Below are positions 1 to 13,400 of a stretch of DNA of 64,000 nucleotides, piece by piece; within the stretch, counting starts at the first letter, position 1; every line of letters begins with the position of its first letter. Origin of the DNA: Brachycybe producta (taxonomy: Eukaryota > Arthropoda > Diplopoda > Playtdesmida > Andrognathidae); assembly GCA_036925085.1 (NCBI GenBank), contig JAUPFP010000124.1, positions 62,001 to 126,000 of the forward strand, in the 5' to 3' direction. A program made the translations under genes and the position numbers. Under the pieces are notes generated by a model, which was given only the letters and a program-made list of their open reading frames with translations, made no database searches and was not told where the DNA came from.

Positions 1-1471
1 AGATATTCAAAGTTGTTTTTTTATATAATGAAGAAATCGAAAGATAAAGAGAGACGAGAGGACCTTGAGGAGAGTCTATACCATTAAAGTTCACTCACGA
101 TGGGGTTTTTTTTTTCTAACATGGGAGTTGAGTCACCTCTTATTTATATAATTTGGTTTTTACATTGAATATAGTTACTTTAATTATTGTATTGATCTTT
201 TTTTTAACTAAGTTTTCAAAAAAGTTTTCTCTGTCTCTGAATTTTATAACTGGAGCCAAAATGGAGAGAGAGAGACACAGAGAGAGGTACCATGTTAATT
301 ATTAACGGATGTGCACAGCACTGCACACACACATATGGCCCCAAAAGCATTTTAAGAAATTATTTATCAAGAAAGAAGAAGATGAACGAACATTGATTAG
401 AAATTTATATCAGAGCAGCTATCAAATATATTTTTAATGGGCCCTCTCCCTCCCCCTCTCCTCCCCTCTTTTCTCTATATAAATGTGTCTGGCTTGAAAA
501 TCTAATTGCTTTTCTAGCTTTTTTATATATAAATCTTCTAGCAAATTATAATATATAGATATTTTTCTTTGGCTTCAAATGACTTATTGTTTGTCTAACC
601 TTTTTTTTTTTTGAAAGTGGTCAAGTGAAGTAGGCCCCCCCCCCCTACACTGAAGAAGTGTCCACTCTTTGCACCTTTTTTTTCTTCTTCTTTTATGTCT
701 ATTGTTGTGTGAAACTAAAACAGATCGAATATTATGGACACTTTTTTGTTCTAAAAGAATGAATTTTTAGTCTTTTTTTCTTATGGAAAATTACAAATGC
801 AAAACAGTCTCTAAAGTAGATATGATGATAATAATAACGATAATGGTTTTCATTTTGAAATATGTTCCTCATTCCAGACACATCCAGACATTTTCTACCT
901 TTTTAAGCTTGTGGATCTATTTGGATTTGAATTGCTTTTCTTTTTTTTTTGTGTACATTGTGTCTAATAAAATTAACCCATGTATAATATACCAATATAC
1001 ACTGTATTACATTATACATGTAAAATGGATGAAATTTTATTTATCTAGTATAGACTCAAAAATAGTTATAAAAAATGTAATAAAAAGTTAAGATCTTATC
1101 TCAATAATAATAAGAAACAGACAATTTTCTACAAAATTAGAAAAGTTGACTCTCCTACAAAAAAAAAGCGTGTTCTTTCTCAAATTTCTATGTGTAGGTG
1201 TAAGGTGTGTGTTGCCCTCCCACTCTTTAAATTATAAAAGCTTAATCTCATATTAGATATAAAGAAGATGATGGCATTTTCACATATTAAATTGTGTGTA
1301 GGCTCATCATCATCATCATCATCATTATTATCATCATTATCATCGGTGTCAAATTGTTATATCACTGTTTGTTATAATACTGGAAAGGTGATTCTGAGTC
1401 AATTTCAACACCTGAGCTAATTAATTATTACCAGTTACAAATTACCTGCAGATGTGTGTTTGTGATTAGGA

Positions 1472-1480
<9 letters not shown>
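1..1480. other. AT-rich non-coding DNA, no gene seen
   Basis: No exon-like stretch with family resemblance is visible on either strand. The DNA is rich in poly(T), contains a run of 11 C at about 635-645 and an ATC trinucleotide repeat near 1307-1340. It could be the 3' untranslated or flanking DNA of a gene to the left of the window, but nothing here proves that. Confidence 0.5.

Positions 1481-1500
<20 letters not shown>
1481..1500. repeat. Poly(G) tract, 20 bases
   Basis: Twenty consecutive G follow a run of T and stop a few bases before the left end of the first family A element. It is the longest of many G or C homopolymers in the window. Confidence 0.9.
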
Positions 1501-1502
<2 letters not shown>

Positions 1503-1507
1503 GTAGC

Positions 1508-1811
1508 TTAAGGTGGTTTTAAAGTTTAAAGTGTGCGCCTTTCGAACTCTTGGTTAAAAGAGAAACTTGAAAGTGTTTTAAAAACTAGAATGTCAGTTTG
1601 AAAATGACTCAACGTTAAGCAGACGATATATTTTTTTAATTTTTGTCTATAAAACGTTTAGTTTGAAAGTTGAAAATATTCTTTTTAAGTGATTTTAGCT
1701 ACCCTTCTAGTTTCTAAAACACTTTCAAGTTTCTCTTTTATTTTGCAACTAAAAGATAGAATAATGAAGAGTTCGAGAGGCCCCCGTTTACACTGTTTAA
1801 AGTGTTTTTAG
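1508..1811. mobile_element. Family A inverted-repeat element, copy 1
   Basis: The two halves are inverted copies of each other. The left arm has GAAACTTGAAAGTGTTTTA and AAACTAGAA; the right arm has CCCTTCTAGTTTCTAAAAC and CTTTCAAGTTTCTCTT. The ends read TTAAGGTGGTTTT and a degraded complement. There is no open reading frame of note, so this looks like a non-autonomous, MITE-like element. Confidence 0.75.
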
Positions 1812-3610
1812 GAATGTTGGGAATGTTGTGTAATAGCAGCAGCAGCAGCAATGTTGTTTTTCTATCTGAAATTTCTTTTTTTTTCTCAATGATGAATAGT
1901 ATTTGGCTCTTCTGAAGTTTGATGTTTAATTCCAAAATAAGGGAAACATTCTTGGTTTCTTTAAATATAACTAGAATTTCTCACTTTTTTTCCCCTTTTT
2001 GTTTTAAAGTTTATTTCCAAACTTGTCTTCTAATTGGCAACTTTTTTGTTTTAACTACAATATGTAGTGTAGTTTCCATCCAAGGTGTGATTGAGGCTAA
2101 AAGACATCATATTCAATATAATTGGATGAGAAATCTTCTAAAATAAAGGATAAGTTTCAAATATTGTTAACTTTTGAAGGTGATAAATTGATAATGATGA
2201 TGATGACCTTAATGAAGGTTAGTTTAGTTGTTAGGAGGCGATTACGAATACAGAAATATTAATGAATTGAATCATTGATCATTCTTTATTGAAACAAAAG
2301 ATTTTTCAATTAAGACTAGAAAAAAAAAACACCAAAATTTGAGAGGTTGTGGAATGATTATTTATTTTTTTCTACATGTATTTTCTACAAACAAAATATT
2401 GTTGTTTTTTTGTCAGTTAGTTCTTAAACAAATTGTGTACATTATGGTTCTTTTTTGTTGGGAAATTTAAAGTAATTTATAATGAATTTTTTTATGCACT
2501 TTATGTTTAGAGACTTGAGGGGGAAAAACTAATTGTATTTTTCAGTATGTTCTCTTTTTGTATATGTGTGTTTTACCTGTGTATTTTCATTCTGATGTGT
2601 CTCTTAAGTTGCATTTTACCCGTGTTTTCAGTGTCTGAATGTCAGTTACATTATGTGGAGGTGTACATGTATATATTATGTAAGGTGGTGCGGAAGTCCC
2701 TCGCAATATACAAACTAGAAGTGCCATTACACACGCAAGGCGCTTTGTGTTCCCATTTAGACCATGGTAGACTGTTATTAGTACATTCTACTGGAATAAC
2801 CAACAGTGGTCGCCACTCGTGGCTGGACTCGAACACTCGCCGCCACTGTATTGCAAAAATAACGGTAGCGGGTTTTTTGTGTGTGAACACCTCCCTCCCC
2901 CAAAATGTTAATCAACGAACACTTTTTGTGGCGACACAAAGTGTTCCTTGTGGAGCGGATCTAACATTTTTGTGTCAGAGACTTGTAGACCACTCTGTAT
3001 ATTGTCTGTGAGGTTTATTATGCATTTTCTGTGTGCATATGTGTCTTAATTTGATATTCTGTTCAGAATCCCCTATTTGTTGTATGAATTGCTAATAGAC
3101 AACAGATATCTATACACATTTGCCCCACATTTTACTCTTATAACATTAATGTTCAGAGGTCCCCCCCCCAACTTCTATCTCTCTCTCTCTCTCTTATCCA
3201 TATTACACACAGTAAATGGAAGATTTTATGATGCAACCTCAATTTCAGTCACCCAAGGAATTCCAATTTCACTAGTTTTTTTTGTCTAAAGTGGATCACA
3301 TCCAGACACACACACACTTGTCAAACACACGTACACACAGGTGCACAACAGGTACAAACACATAACACCGCAAAAGTATTAGTTTATGACACTGGTTAAT
3401 CACAAACCTTTTTTTTTTTTGGCTTACATGCCATAATTCATTATTTTATGATTGAAGAAATCGCGGCACATCTGTCAAAACTTATGTCACACTAAACAAC
3501 TAATGTGCCATCTAATATGTGTAATGTGTGTACATCTAATAGGAAACTTCTTTTTCTCCAATAAAGTTAAACTTTATTTTAAAATATTAAATTATATTAA
3601 AACAATCAAT
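1812..3610. other. Non-coding DNA, no gene seen
   Basis: AT-rich. A slightly GC-richer patch at about 2680-2990 carries long overlapping frames on both strands, but neither has recognisable motifs or codon structure. On the minus strand near 2822-2835 there is a GTTCGAGTCC block resembling a pol III B-box. I could not fold a tRNA around it, so a decayed SINE-like repeat is the most that can be suggested. A CT microsatellite lies near 3178-3194. Confidence 0.4.
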
Positions 3611-3851
3611 ACCTGGTTCATTATAAAAAGAAGAAGCGTGTGACGTCAGAAGGGTTGATGAAAAATGTACGCTATTGTCATTTGTCTGATTAAAAAGGGT
3701 TAATAACAAAAGAATGCAAGAACCTTTTTTGTTTAAACTGTTATTATCATCCTTTTATCTATCAGACTATGTGATTAAAATGACACAATCCTAAATTTTA
3801 CGTCAACCCCTCTGACGTCACAAGCTTCCTTTTTTTTTCTTATGATGAGGC
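3611..3851. mobile_element. Family C inverted-repeat element, copy 1
   Basis: Terminal inverted repeats read AAGCGTGTGACGTCAGAAGG on the left and, on the opposite strand, GAAGCTTGTGACGTCAGAGG on the right. The outer part of the right end reads GCCTCATCATAAG on the minus strand, matching the copy at 63923. The interior also pairs loosely. Each terminus contains a perfect TGACGTCA octamer. Confidence 0.7.
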
Positions 3852-5373
3852 ATTTATGGCTGACGGCACCACCCACTTTGAGAATCACCACATTTATGAA
3901 TGTTTATTAAATGATTAGTATATTTAATCATTTTTTAAGTTGTAATTTCAAATGGTTACTGGTTCCTTTTGTTCTTTTTTTTTATTATTCCTGTTTAAAG
4001 TAATATTTTATTCTTAACACTTGTTAGTTTATTGTAATAAAAAGGGTTGTTAAGTTGTTGTTAAGAGGAGTGTTCTGAAGCCTAGAAGGTAGTTTGGGGA
4101 GGGAGGGGGAGCTTCCATTTTACATATATATTTATACAAAAGTACAAACACAACAAACAATAAGTTTGAAGGATAAAAGTTCAAAATGAAAATCTTACCT
4201 TTTTGTTTCAGTGACTTTTGTTATTTTTAGTTTGTTTTTTGTAGCACTTTTTACAAAAGCTTTAAATATAGCTGAAAAGTTTCATCACTTTGTTGAGTTT
4301 TAAAAAAATGAATGATTGATTCAGGAGAAAATAGAAGTAGAATCACATTTTTTTTTTGTATTTCTTCTCAAAATAAAAGACCAAAAAAAGCATTTACTTG
4401 TCTGAATTAATTATTTTCTCTCTCTCTTCACATTTCCGTTCACTTTTTTTTATCAATATGAATTCATTTTCAATATAGTCACTTACTGGTGAGATGGATG
4501 AAGTTTTTTTCTGTTGTAAGTTGTTGTACAGTTTGTTGTTGAATAAAAGTGCTGTCAAAGTGGTCAGTGACTGACTGACTGGGTGTTGTTATAATATTAG
4601 ACAGGCCTCTTCCCCCTCCCCCGAAAAAAAGAAGAAGTCAGCTTATAAAATATCTCTTGTCATACTTGTTGTCTGTGAAAAGTGATGATATTGAGTTTTC
4701 AGTCATATTCACTTTGCTTGTTGCTTCTTCTAGTATTTTTCATCTTTCTTGTGTGTATATCTCTCTTGAGAAACACACACACACACACACTCATAGACAC
4801 ACAAATACTATATAGAAAATGAAAGAAAGACACACTTGATTCTACTTTTCTGAAGCAGCCAGAATGATGCTTCAGATAAACTCTTATTTGCTATTGGTGG
4901 CTCTTATATTCACAGCTTCACCTAACTGGCTTTTTTTTTTTACTTGTTGTTTGCCTTTTTCTTCTTCTTCTTCTTTATTAGATATATATACATATGTATT
5001 TCACATGTATATACATATATACAGTAGAAATGTGAGTTCAGTTTGTTAGCCAATGAGAATATTTGAAAATAGAACCCCCTTAATTTTGCACGATTTTTGA
5101 TAGGGATCCAAAATTGTAGAATAAAACTTTTTGTGTGTATTTGGCTCATGGAACGATTTTAAGTCATATGAGAACGAAAATTATATTAAGAAGGATCAGT
5201 GTGGCTTAAGTATTATTGGCTTTAAGCTTCTCAAACTTGAATGACACATTACAACAACAAAAAAATTCTTTTCTACATTTTTTTGATGTAGTTTGGATTT
5301 CTGCTGAAATATTATATACATCAGAGGAATTGAAAAAAAAAATAGGAGGATGAGGTGAGATTCAATGGCTCAA
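3852..5373. other. Non-coding DNA, no gene seen
   Basis: AT-rich with several short CA, TC and TA microsatellites, for example CA repeats near 4770-4790 and a TA-rich block near 4980-5025. No exon or RNA gene is recognised. Confidence 0.4.
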
Positions 5374-5513
5374 ATTCAATAAGGAAACTTCAACTTTAAC
5401 CCTTTTGAAACTGGGTTTTAACACAGAAAAGTCCTGTTTAATTAAGTACCTTTTTAAAGGGATTTTCTATGTTGAAACATAGGTTCAAGTTTCAAGTGTC
5501 CTTCTTCAATGTA
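5374..5513. mobile_element. Family B inverted-repeat element, degraded copy
   Basis: Left arm GGAAACTTCAACTTTAACCC and right arm GGTTCAAGTTTCAAGTGTCC are imperfect inverted complements. The middle has TCCTGTTTAATTAAGTA and TTCTATGTTGAAAC, as in the better copies at 10901 and 16337. This copy is the most diverged of the three. Confidence 0.5.
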
Positions 5514-5552
5514 GCCATTAATTGTTAACAAGTTGAAATTTGTGTTTCTCTG

Positions 5553-5887
5553 TCTCGGGGCCATAACATGGGTTATGCGTGGCCCTGGCCAACATATTTG
5601 TTAGGGCCTTCAGTGCCTTCTTTTATGCTCCAAATTTAACTTAACATGAAAAACCGATTAAAAACTTCAAATTTATGTATTTTGAAATATAAATAGCAAA
5701 TCTTGTGATTACAAAAATGGTTTAGAAAATTAATCTTTGATGTTTACAATGCATTTTACAATAATTTCTAAAATGTTTAAGGAGCTTCATAGATTTTTAT
5801 ATATTGTAAGGTGTTATTTGGGGGCCCCTTGATTAAAGGGCTCTGATCTTTGGAGGACCAGTAAACCCCACTATAGTTACGGCCCTG
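5553..5887. mobile_element. hAT-like non-autonomous element
   Basis: The right end, read on the minus strand, begins CAGGGCCGTAACTATAGTGG and runs through GGGGTTTACTGGTCCTCC. The left end reads CGGGGCCATAACATGGGTTA, a degenerate copy of the same terminus. A terminus beginning CAGGG is typical of hAT-superfamily MITEs. No transposase frame is present. The exact left boundary and target-site duplication are unclear. Confidence 0.5.
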
Positions 5888-6730
5888 CTTGGTCTTGGAG
5901 GCTAATATAAATATGTGTATATTTTTATATGGGATTTTTGCACTTCCCTTTTGCCTTTAATAAACGAATCCAGAAAGGAGACATTTCTGCAGTAATTTCG
6001 TTGACTTTTTGTGTTTTTGTAGTTGTACGAAATTTCTCATTAACCGAAATTTCTGAACATTGCTGGGTTGTTGTTGTTTTTTTTTTTTCGGTTCTTGTTT
6101 CCTTGGTGATTATTCTTCTTCCTTGTATTATTGTATTTGGATTTTTCATTTTTTCTCTAAACAAGGATTTTTTTGACATGAAAAGCCTAATTTCTAATTC
6201 GAGTATTAGATCTTTTAGAATTTGAATGGAATTCGAGTGGGATTTTTTCATCTTATGGTTATTTTTAGATTTAATTAAAAAGAAAGAAGAGATCAATTTA
6301 GTTTTTAATTACAAAAGTAGGAATGTTGTTAATTTCTGGCTTATAAAAACTTTGTGACTATTAACTACAACTTTTCATCTTTTTTGATAAAGAAGAGATA
6401 AAAAGAGAGAAAATGAAATTTTTAAGATGAAAAGGGAATAAGAAGAGGCTTTCAGTGATTGCTTGTTGCCAAGGGGCAGCTGCAAATTATTCATATGGAA
6501 ACATGATGGACCACGTACACAGAAACTATTACAAAGTAGATACGTGATATATATCTGGTAGAAAATGTACATCTTCAGAAAATGCATCTTCATTCGCTCA
6601 AATTTCTAGACAAAATAGCTATAATAGTTTCATAATAGTTTTTGACTCCTTTGCATAATTAATGGGTTAATTATCAACTTCTTCAGGTGGCATTTTTAGG
6701 TACACATAATACTTTTTGGTAGCTGTTGTG
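5888..6730. other. Non-coding DNA, no gene seen
   Basis: AT-rich. Overlapping open frames at 5925-6296 on both strands reflect low-complexity sequence and have no splice or codon support. Confidence 0.35.
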
Positions 6731-6900
6731 AGCCTTGAAACACAGACCACTTTTGTGGTCGGTAAATTACACTTGCAAAGCGCAAAACGAAGTCAGGTTG
6801 TCACCAAAACCGACCACTTCGAGTTTTTCCTTAAGCAATACATTGCAACCACAGCCCAACCACATGCAACTTCATTTTGTAGTCGAAAGTGGTCTGTTTA
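6731..6900. mobile_element. Family D inverted-repeat element, copy 1
   Basis: Left end GACCACTTTTGTGGTCG and right end GTAGTCGAAAGTGGTCTGT are inverted complements. CACAGACCACTTTT starts the left end and GTGGTCTGT closes the right. Internal GACCACTTCGAG and CAACCACATGCAACTTC blocks repeat the theme. Related copies lie at 10565, 62105 and 62648. Confidence 0.65.
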
Positions 6901-9108
6901 ATTCCAACATGAAAAGGTTTCCAGTGATGAAAACTGCAACTATTCCAGCTAGAAATCTGAACTAATCAATGGAGAGCGAGAGCTGTATTTTCTACTGCAT
7001 ACTAGAAAGAGCCACTGGCACTCTTGGCTGCTGATACAATTCAAAATCAAAGTAGAATGTCCATTTAAGTAATGGATAATACATTATTTCTTTTTGTTTG
7101 TTGAACTTTAGATTTCTTTTTTTTTTTGCTCCCTTTATTGGAAATTGATTTTAAATTGCCAATGTGAATGCTGATTTTTTTTGAAAAAAAGAACAATTAT
7201 TGATGATTTGTTTTATTTAGAAGGTCTTCGTCATCCATTTTTTTTAAAAAAAAAGAAAACTTGGTTGCTGTCTTATATTTTATGACAAAAATCACTGAAA
7301 GAGAAAGAGAGAAAACTCATTTTTAATAATGAATGTGATCATCTAAATGTTGTCAATTTATGGTTGAAGGCACCTTTCATTTGAAAACAAATTCATATCA
7401 AAGATTTAAGTTAGATATTTCATCTCTAGGGTATTTTCAGGTTCCTTTTTTAGAATTACGTGAATTTTGCAATTTAAAACATGAAATGATACAAGGGATT
7501 TGTTTAGATGACCACTGGTTTGTTTTTTTATTAGTTCAAGTTTTAACTTAAAACTGGAAGGGCCACACTGGTCACTTTTGACTTTTCCAGATTTGGTTAT
7601 TTTTAAATTTACTTATTATACATAATAAACAAAAAAAGACATTTTAGTATTTTTGTATAATACAGCCTTGGAAAATTTAATTTTACTTTTACTTTAAATT
7701 TACTAGTTATACATAAATGTAGTCTTAATTAATAATTATATGTATTTTTTTATTTCAATTATGAGTAGAATGAAATATTAACATTAAATTGATACCAAAT
7801 CACCCAATCGATAACAAAAAAAGTTTAGAATTATATTATGGTTGCTATAAATTTGTTTTAAATTGCCGTGTTTATATAAAATTAAACTCAATTCGCTATC
7901 TATTTCTTTTGTAAGGATGTTAAGTTTTACGAAATGTCTTCTTGTATTTGGGTTAAAATATTTATTGGACATTCCATTTTCCTTTTTTTCTTTTCTTTCT
8001 AGATTTCTCTTGTGACACACTTGAATTTTATCCCCATTCATTGTTTATTAGACTTGTTCTTTTATTTTTTAAATACAAGTCTTTCTCTAATAAAACAGCC
8101 ATAGAATGAGATTTGTGTGGTGTTTCTTGAATCGATTTTAATTGGTCATTTTTTTCTTCTTCTTCTCTTGTTGCTCTTTTTCACATTCTTTCAAAGAAAA
8201 GTGTCTGTCTATTGTCTTTTGAGAGTAAACTAGAAAAAAAAACTCTCTCTCTCTCTGAAAGTGACAAGACACAAACACGAAATTAACCATTTTACGAGCT
8301 CTTCTTAGGTCGATTCTCTTATCTGTCTTTCAAGAGTATGTGTTTTATATAAAACACTAACAAATTTGTACAGAAAGACACACAAAAAACTCTTGTTTAA
8401 TTAACTAGTAGACACTAAGCATAATTTTCTTGGAAAACCAATCTTCGTGGTTATATTATTTTTTTTTTTGCTTTTTCTTTTGTTTCCTTGAAATGAAAAG
8501 AGAAACAACAAAATTTGGATCCAAGTATCATGTTTAAGAAATATGAAACTAAGGGTTGTTATTATTTTTCTGAGTGGTCATTTTTGTTCGTTTCATGTTT
8601 TGTAGTTGGGTGAGGGGGGGGGGAGGATGGAAAATATTATATTTATCCTCCTTAATTTTTATATATAATACTGTAATAATGCATAAAAATCTCTGGAGAG
8701 AGTGATTTTTCATATGGAGAATTTTGTTTCTTCCTAGAAATCACGTCATTTCTGAGTAATAAATGAGAATGTGTCCTTTACATTCAGAAAAAAACCCAAT
8801 GTGACTTATATTTCAATGTATATAGAGGGCACTCTTTGGTAAGTGTGTGGGGCCTCAAACTCCAATATCAAAATAGATACATCTTATATTCTGTCTGTAC
8901 GAAATGAGACACTCGATAACAACGGTTGTGATTGTAATTTAATATCATAATAATGTAAATTACATATATTGAAATCATATTTTATTATTGAAATAGAATA
9001 CATAAAAACTATACATAGAAATTGCTATTCGTTATGGATAATGATTAAGATCCGCAACTCGTAAACAGTTTGTTCAACTCAGCTGTAATTTACAGTGGAT
9101 TTCATTCA
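6901..9108. other. Non-coding DNA, no gene seen
   Basis: AT-rich, with short TC repeats and a run of nine G near 8613. No exon with family resemblance, tRNA or other RNA gene is recognised. Confidence 0.4.
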
Positions 9109-9450
9109 TTTTAAAGTGTCAACGGAGCCTCTCGAACTCTTGATAATTCTTTCAGGTGCAAAATGAAGAGAAACTTGACTGTGTTTAAGAAACGAGAGGG
9201 GCAGCTTAAACACTTAAGCGATAATTTTCATGTTGATATATTTCAAAATAAACTTTTTATTTGTGAAAATTAAAAAAATACCATCTGCTTGAAGTTGAGT
9301 CATTTTCAAAGTGACATAAAAAGTTTTATTTTGAAAAATATCAACATAAAAATTACCGCTTAAGTGATTGAGCTACAATCCTAGTTTCTAAATCACTTTC
9401 TAGTTTCTCACAGTTCGAAAAGCAGCTGGCTTCTCATAAACCATCTTAGT
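9109..9450. mobile_element. Family A inverted-repeat element, copy 2
   Basis: One of the fullest copies. The left arm contains TCTCGAACTCTTGATAATTC, AATGAAGAGAAACTTGA and TTTTCATGTTGATAT; the right arm contains the complements ATCAACATAAAAAT, CTAGTTTCTAAA and AACCATCTTA. The asymmetric centre reads CATCTGCTTGAAGTTGAGTC. Confidence 0.8.
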
Positions 9451-10443
9451 AGAAAATTCTCCTGTGTTGCTCTTCCCTTTTTTCTTGCACGGGGAACTTC
9501 CAAAATGTCAGGTTCTCACAGTTTTCCTGCAAAAAAAATCAATCAACCAATTTCAATATGAATTCATTTTTTCGAGAGCTAATATTAAGAAATCAATAAG
9601 ACAACTATTTCTTTTCTTTCTCCCTTGAAGCTTCTGACAATCAAATAACAGTTTCCGGCTACCATGGGCGCAGCCATTTTGATTCCGGAAGCTCATTATC
9701 ATGTGACAAATACGAGCCAATCATATTAAGAATATTTTCAACCATTAACATCACTTTAAACATTGAATGACACGATGACATATTCTTGAAGCCGACTACA
9801 AAGCGCGTTTATTACAAGCAAGATGCATACATACAGGTAGGTTAACTAAGAGCCTTGTTATAATTGAGTGTAGCCAAGAGATGGCAGAACGGTTACTTTA
9901 CGCTAAATTCATTCTCTTTTTTATTATTAAAAAAAAGCGAAATCGGCTATAAAATTAAAGTTCACTTTTTTCTAACGTGGAATTGAGTTACCTCTTTTAT
10001 ATTATGGGCAGTGAAACGCCACATTAGTTCACCTGCAGTACTTCAAAATCTTCAGTGCGGTGGAATTAGTCGTGTCTTCGTTTTCTTTCGAAGTCTACAT
10101 GAACAGATGTAAGATGCATCGGTAAGAATTGCAAGTTGTTACGTACCTTAAAGGCTTATTGTCGCATAAGTTGTATGACGTCATCCGCTCACGTACGGAA
10201 CGTATGTATTTGCAAACGTTACAGAGTAATTTGTATAGAGTTACGAGGTGATCATGGTCAGGTGGCGCCACTGTCAAAAGGCGCCGCTTTGCATGTATTA
10301 AGATATGGGCACATTTTTATTATTCCCTTTGCATCTCTTTATATTATTTGATGTCATGGGGCCCTTTATTCTTGTCTGAATTGACGTTCTTTGTGTCCTT
10401 TTATTTCAGGTTTTCTTGTCTTTCTTAATGTGAAAATAAGAAA
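9451..10443 (+). promoter_or_regulatory. Upstream region of HIRA
   Basis: Roughly 1 kb before the HIRA start codon holds no recognisable exon. It contains a perfect TGACGTCA (CRE/ATF-type octamer) at 10176-10183, a GCCATTTT block near 9672 between inverted TTCCGG motifs, and GGCGCC palindromes near 10264 and 10280. A promoter is expected here from position alone; no transcription start can be fixed from sequence. Confidence 0.35.
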
Positions 10444-13400
10444 ATGCGTCTTCTGAAACCTAGTTGGGTCTGTCACGATGGTAATTAGCGATGACCTTTC
10501 AACTTTTATTTAAATATATATATATTTAAAAACAAAAAAAAACAGACGAAATTCGTCTTTAGGGCGGTCAAAGACGAGCGACTTTTAGTGGTCGAGATAG
10601 ACTACAAAAAGTAGTCGGCGTGTACCCTGGTAACCGACCACTCGAGTCGACTGCTAGTTTTTGGAAAGTGGTCATTGTGTAACGGAATGAACCGCAAACA
10701 GTGGTCGTAGAATTTCGACTCGAGTGGTCGGTAAAAGTCGCTAAAACACTTTAATTCAATCCGTTTTTTTTTTTAATCTAAAGGACATTCCATTTTCTCG
10801 TTGGATATTCATCCGGATGGGTCAAGATTTGCAACCGGTGGTCAAGGTCTCATTTTTTACTGAACACTCTTCTATGGCTCTTCCTTCTCCTCTTTATACA
10901 ATTCAAGAAGGCATTTGAACTCTCTAAACAGGGTTCCAACAATAGAAAATCCCCTGTTCTATTGAGTATTCTTTAAAATATTCTATGTTGGAACCCTGTT
11001 TAGAGGTTTCAAGTGTCAAGTCTTCTTGAATTTTGGACACTTGTTTTTCTGTTTTTTTTTAAAAAGGTGACGATTGTGGTCGTATCGTTATCTGGAACAT
11101 GGCTCCAGTTCTTAACGAAGAAGACGAAAAGGACGAAAACATTCCAAAGTTGTTGTGTCAGATGGACAACCATTTAGGTTTTAGAAGTGCTTTTTTTAAT
11201 ATCTCAGTTACGAAATGGCTGACCGTCGTTTTCTTTTTTTCATTTGTCAGCTTGCGTCAACTGCGTTCGTTGGTCGAACGGAGGTCGTTATTTGGCTTCA
11301 GCTGGCGACGACAAAGTCATTATGATCTGGCAAACGGGACGGTAAAAATAATGCAAAATAAATGAGAAGAACTTCAGACATTAAAGATGATCAATTGAGA
11401 GTGTTTTAGAAACTAGAAGAATCATTTTTGACGATGATTTTTAGGTTCAGATTTTTTTACATTGGACCTCTTATTTTTGGAAGTTTGAACTTTAAAAAAA
11501 CATGGGATTTGGAAAAATGAAAAATTGAAAAGAATTCTTTTATAAAGTTTATTTTTAAAGTTAAGACACTTCCAATTTCTTTTTTACTGCGGATATTTTA
11601 GATATATAATAAATGGAGAGGTTTTTTCTTATACTGTGTTTGTTTATTTGTATATTTTACCTTGAAAACTAGATTTTGACTTTTCTATTTGTTTTTCGTA
11701 GTTATTCTGGTTCTTCTGCCGTTTTCGGTGGAAGCGGAGGAAAAGTGAACGTTGAACAGTGGCGTTGCGTCAGTACGCTTCGTGGTCACTCTGGAGGTGA
11801 ATCTCCTCGAATCTTTTCTATTTGTGACTTATTGGATTTCACTTGCTGTTAATCTTGTTTTGTTAAAAAGATATTTTGGACCTTGCGTGGTCGCCTTACG
11901 ACGTTTGGCTTGCGTCTTGTAGCGTAGACAATTCTATCATTGTATGGAATGCTCAGAAGATGCCGGGTTTGTTTCGATTGAGATCAGTCGTTTCGATTGT
12001 ATTATTTATATCGAACTTTCGTTTGTTTTAATTTTTCTACTGCAGAAATGTTGTCTACTCTCAAAGGGCACACGGGTTTGGTGAAAGGAGTTGCCTGGGA
12101 TCCGGTCGGAAAATATCTTGCATCACAGGTTCACATTTGTTGTAATTTCGCGTCTTGGTTTTGGTTTAAACGATTCGTGATATCTTTTAGTCCGATGATA
12201 AATCTTTACGAGTTTGGAGGACGTCGGATTGGCATTTAGAAAAGAACATCACGGAGCCGTTCAACGAGGTTTCGATTCTTTTGATTTCTCGAATGTTTTC
12301 GATTTTTTTAAAAATGATTTTACGTTTCAAGTGTGGTGGAACGACTCACGTTTTGAGGCTAAGTTGGTCTCCCGATGGTCAGTATCTCGTTTCTGCTCAT
12401 GCGATGAATAATTCTGGTCCGACTGCGCAGATCATCGATCGGGACGGTTGGCGAGTCGAGAAGGACTTTGTAGGACATCGTAAGGCGATCACTTGTGTGG
12501 TTTGTACGAGGCCGACGGAAACAATTTCTTGTAGTTTCGGTTCTTCATCGTTTTTCTTGTTGTTGTTTTTTTTTTTTACAGCGTTTCAATCCTAATATTC
12601 TTTCGAAAGCGAGCAAAGTGCCGGGAAAAGTATCATTATTAGCAATTTCTTATTTTGTTTTATGATGTGTTTATAAGGAGTTATTTTTTTTTGAAAGATT
12701 CAACATTATTGTTGTTGTGCCATCGGAAGCAGAGATCGATCTTTATCGGTTTGGGTACGATAAATTCCATTTAGAATGTTTCGATTAGTTTTATTGGAAG
12801 GAAAATGTTCTTTTTCGTTTCTATATTTTGTTTTCAGTTGACTGCTTTAAAGAGGCCTTTGGTTGTGATGCACGATCTCTTTTCCAATTCTATTTTGGAT
12901 GTTTCGTGGCAAGTTTACAGATAAGCTATGGCTTATTTTATTGCATCAGACTAAAACACGGGGATGGAAACACGTGCGAACGCATGGTAACACGTAGAAA
13001 AATGCGGAAGAGGATTTTAAAAAGCCTGAAAAGATGCAAAACTGTGTGTTGTGGGGGTCTTTTTTGTGCCAATTAATTGCTTTTCCGAAGCCAGTTAAGA
13101 TGTTTTTGAACAGCTGTTTTAACGAACTTTGCTGTTACTCTGAGGTTTCAAAAGAGGAACCCTAAGGAGTGATTGACAGTGTGTAAGACACTAGAAGGGT
13201 AGCTGAATCTCTTTCCAGTATTTTCCTGTTGATAGCTTTCAAGATTAACTTGGTTAAAAAGTCTCGTTTGCTTAAAGTAAAAAAGCTTATTTTCAAATAT
13301 ATCAAACAGGAAACTACTCTTCTAGTTTCTAAAATACTTTCAGATTTCTCTTCATTTGCACCTGAAAGACAATAATTAAGAGTTCGTGTGGCGCCGTTTA

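Noticed and set aside
2818-2845. Possible tRNA gene on the minus strand around GTTCGAGTCC
   Set aside because: No acceptor, D or anticodon stems can be drawn around the B-box-like block.
2547-3011. A 154-residue open frame with a 79-residue frame on the opposite strand
   Set aside because: Hydrophobic low-complexity start, no recognisable domain, no splice partners, and the opposite-strand frame covers the same bases. Better explained as a repeat-derived patch.
5925-6296. Overlapping open frames of 98 and 123 residues
   Set aside because: T-rich low-complexity sequence translated on both strands; no motif or codon structure.
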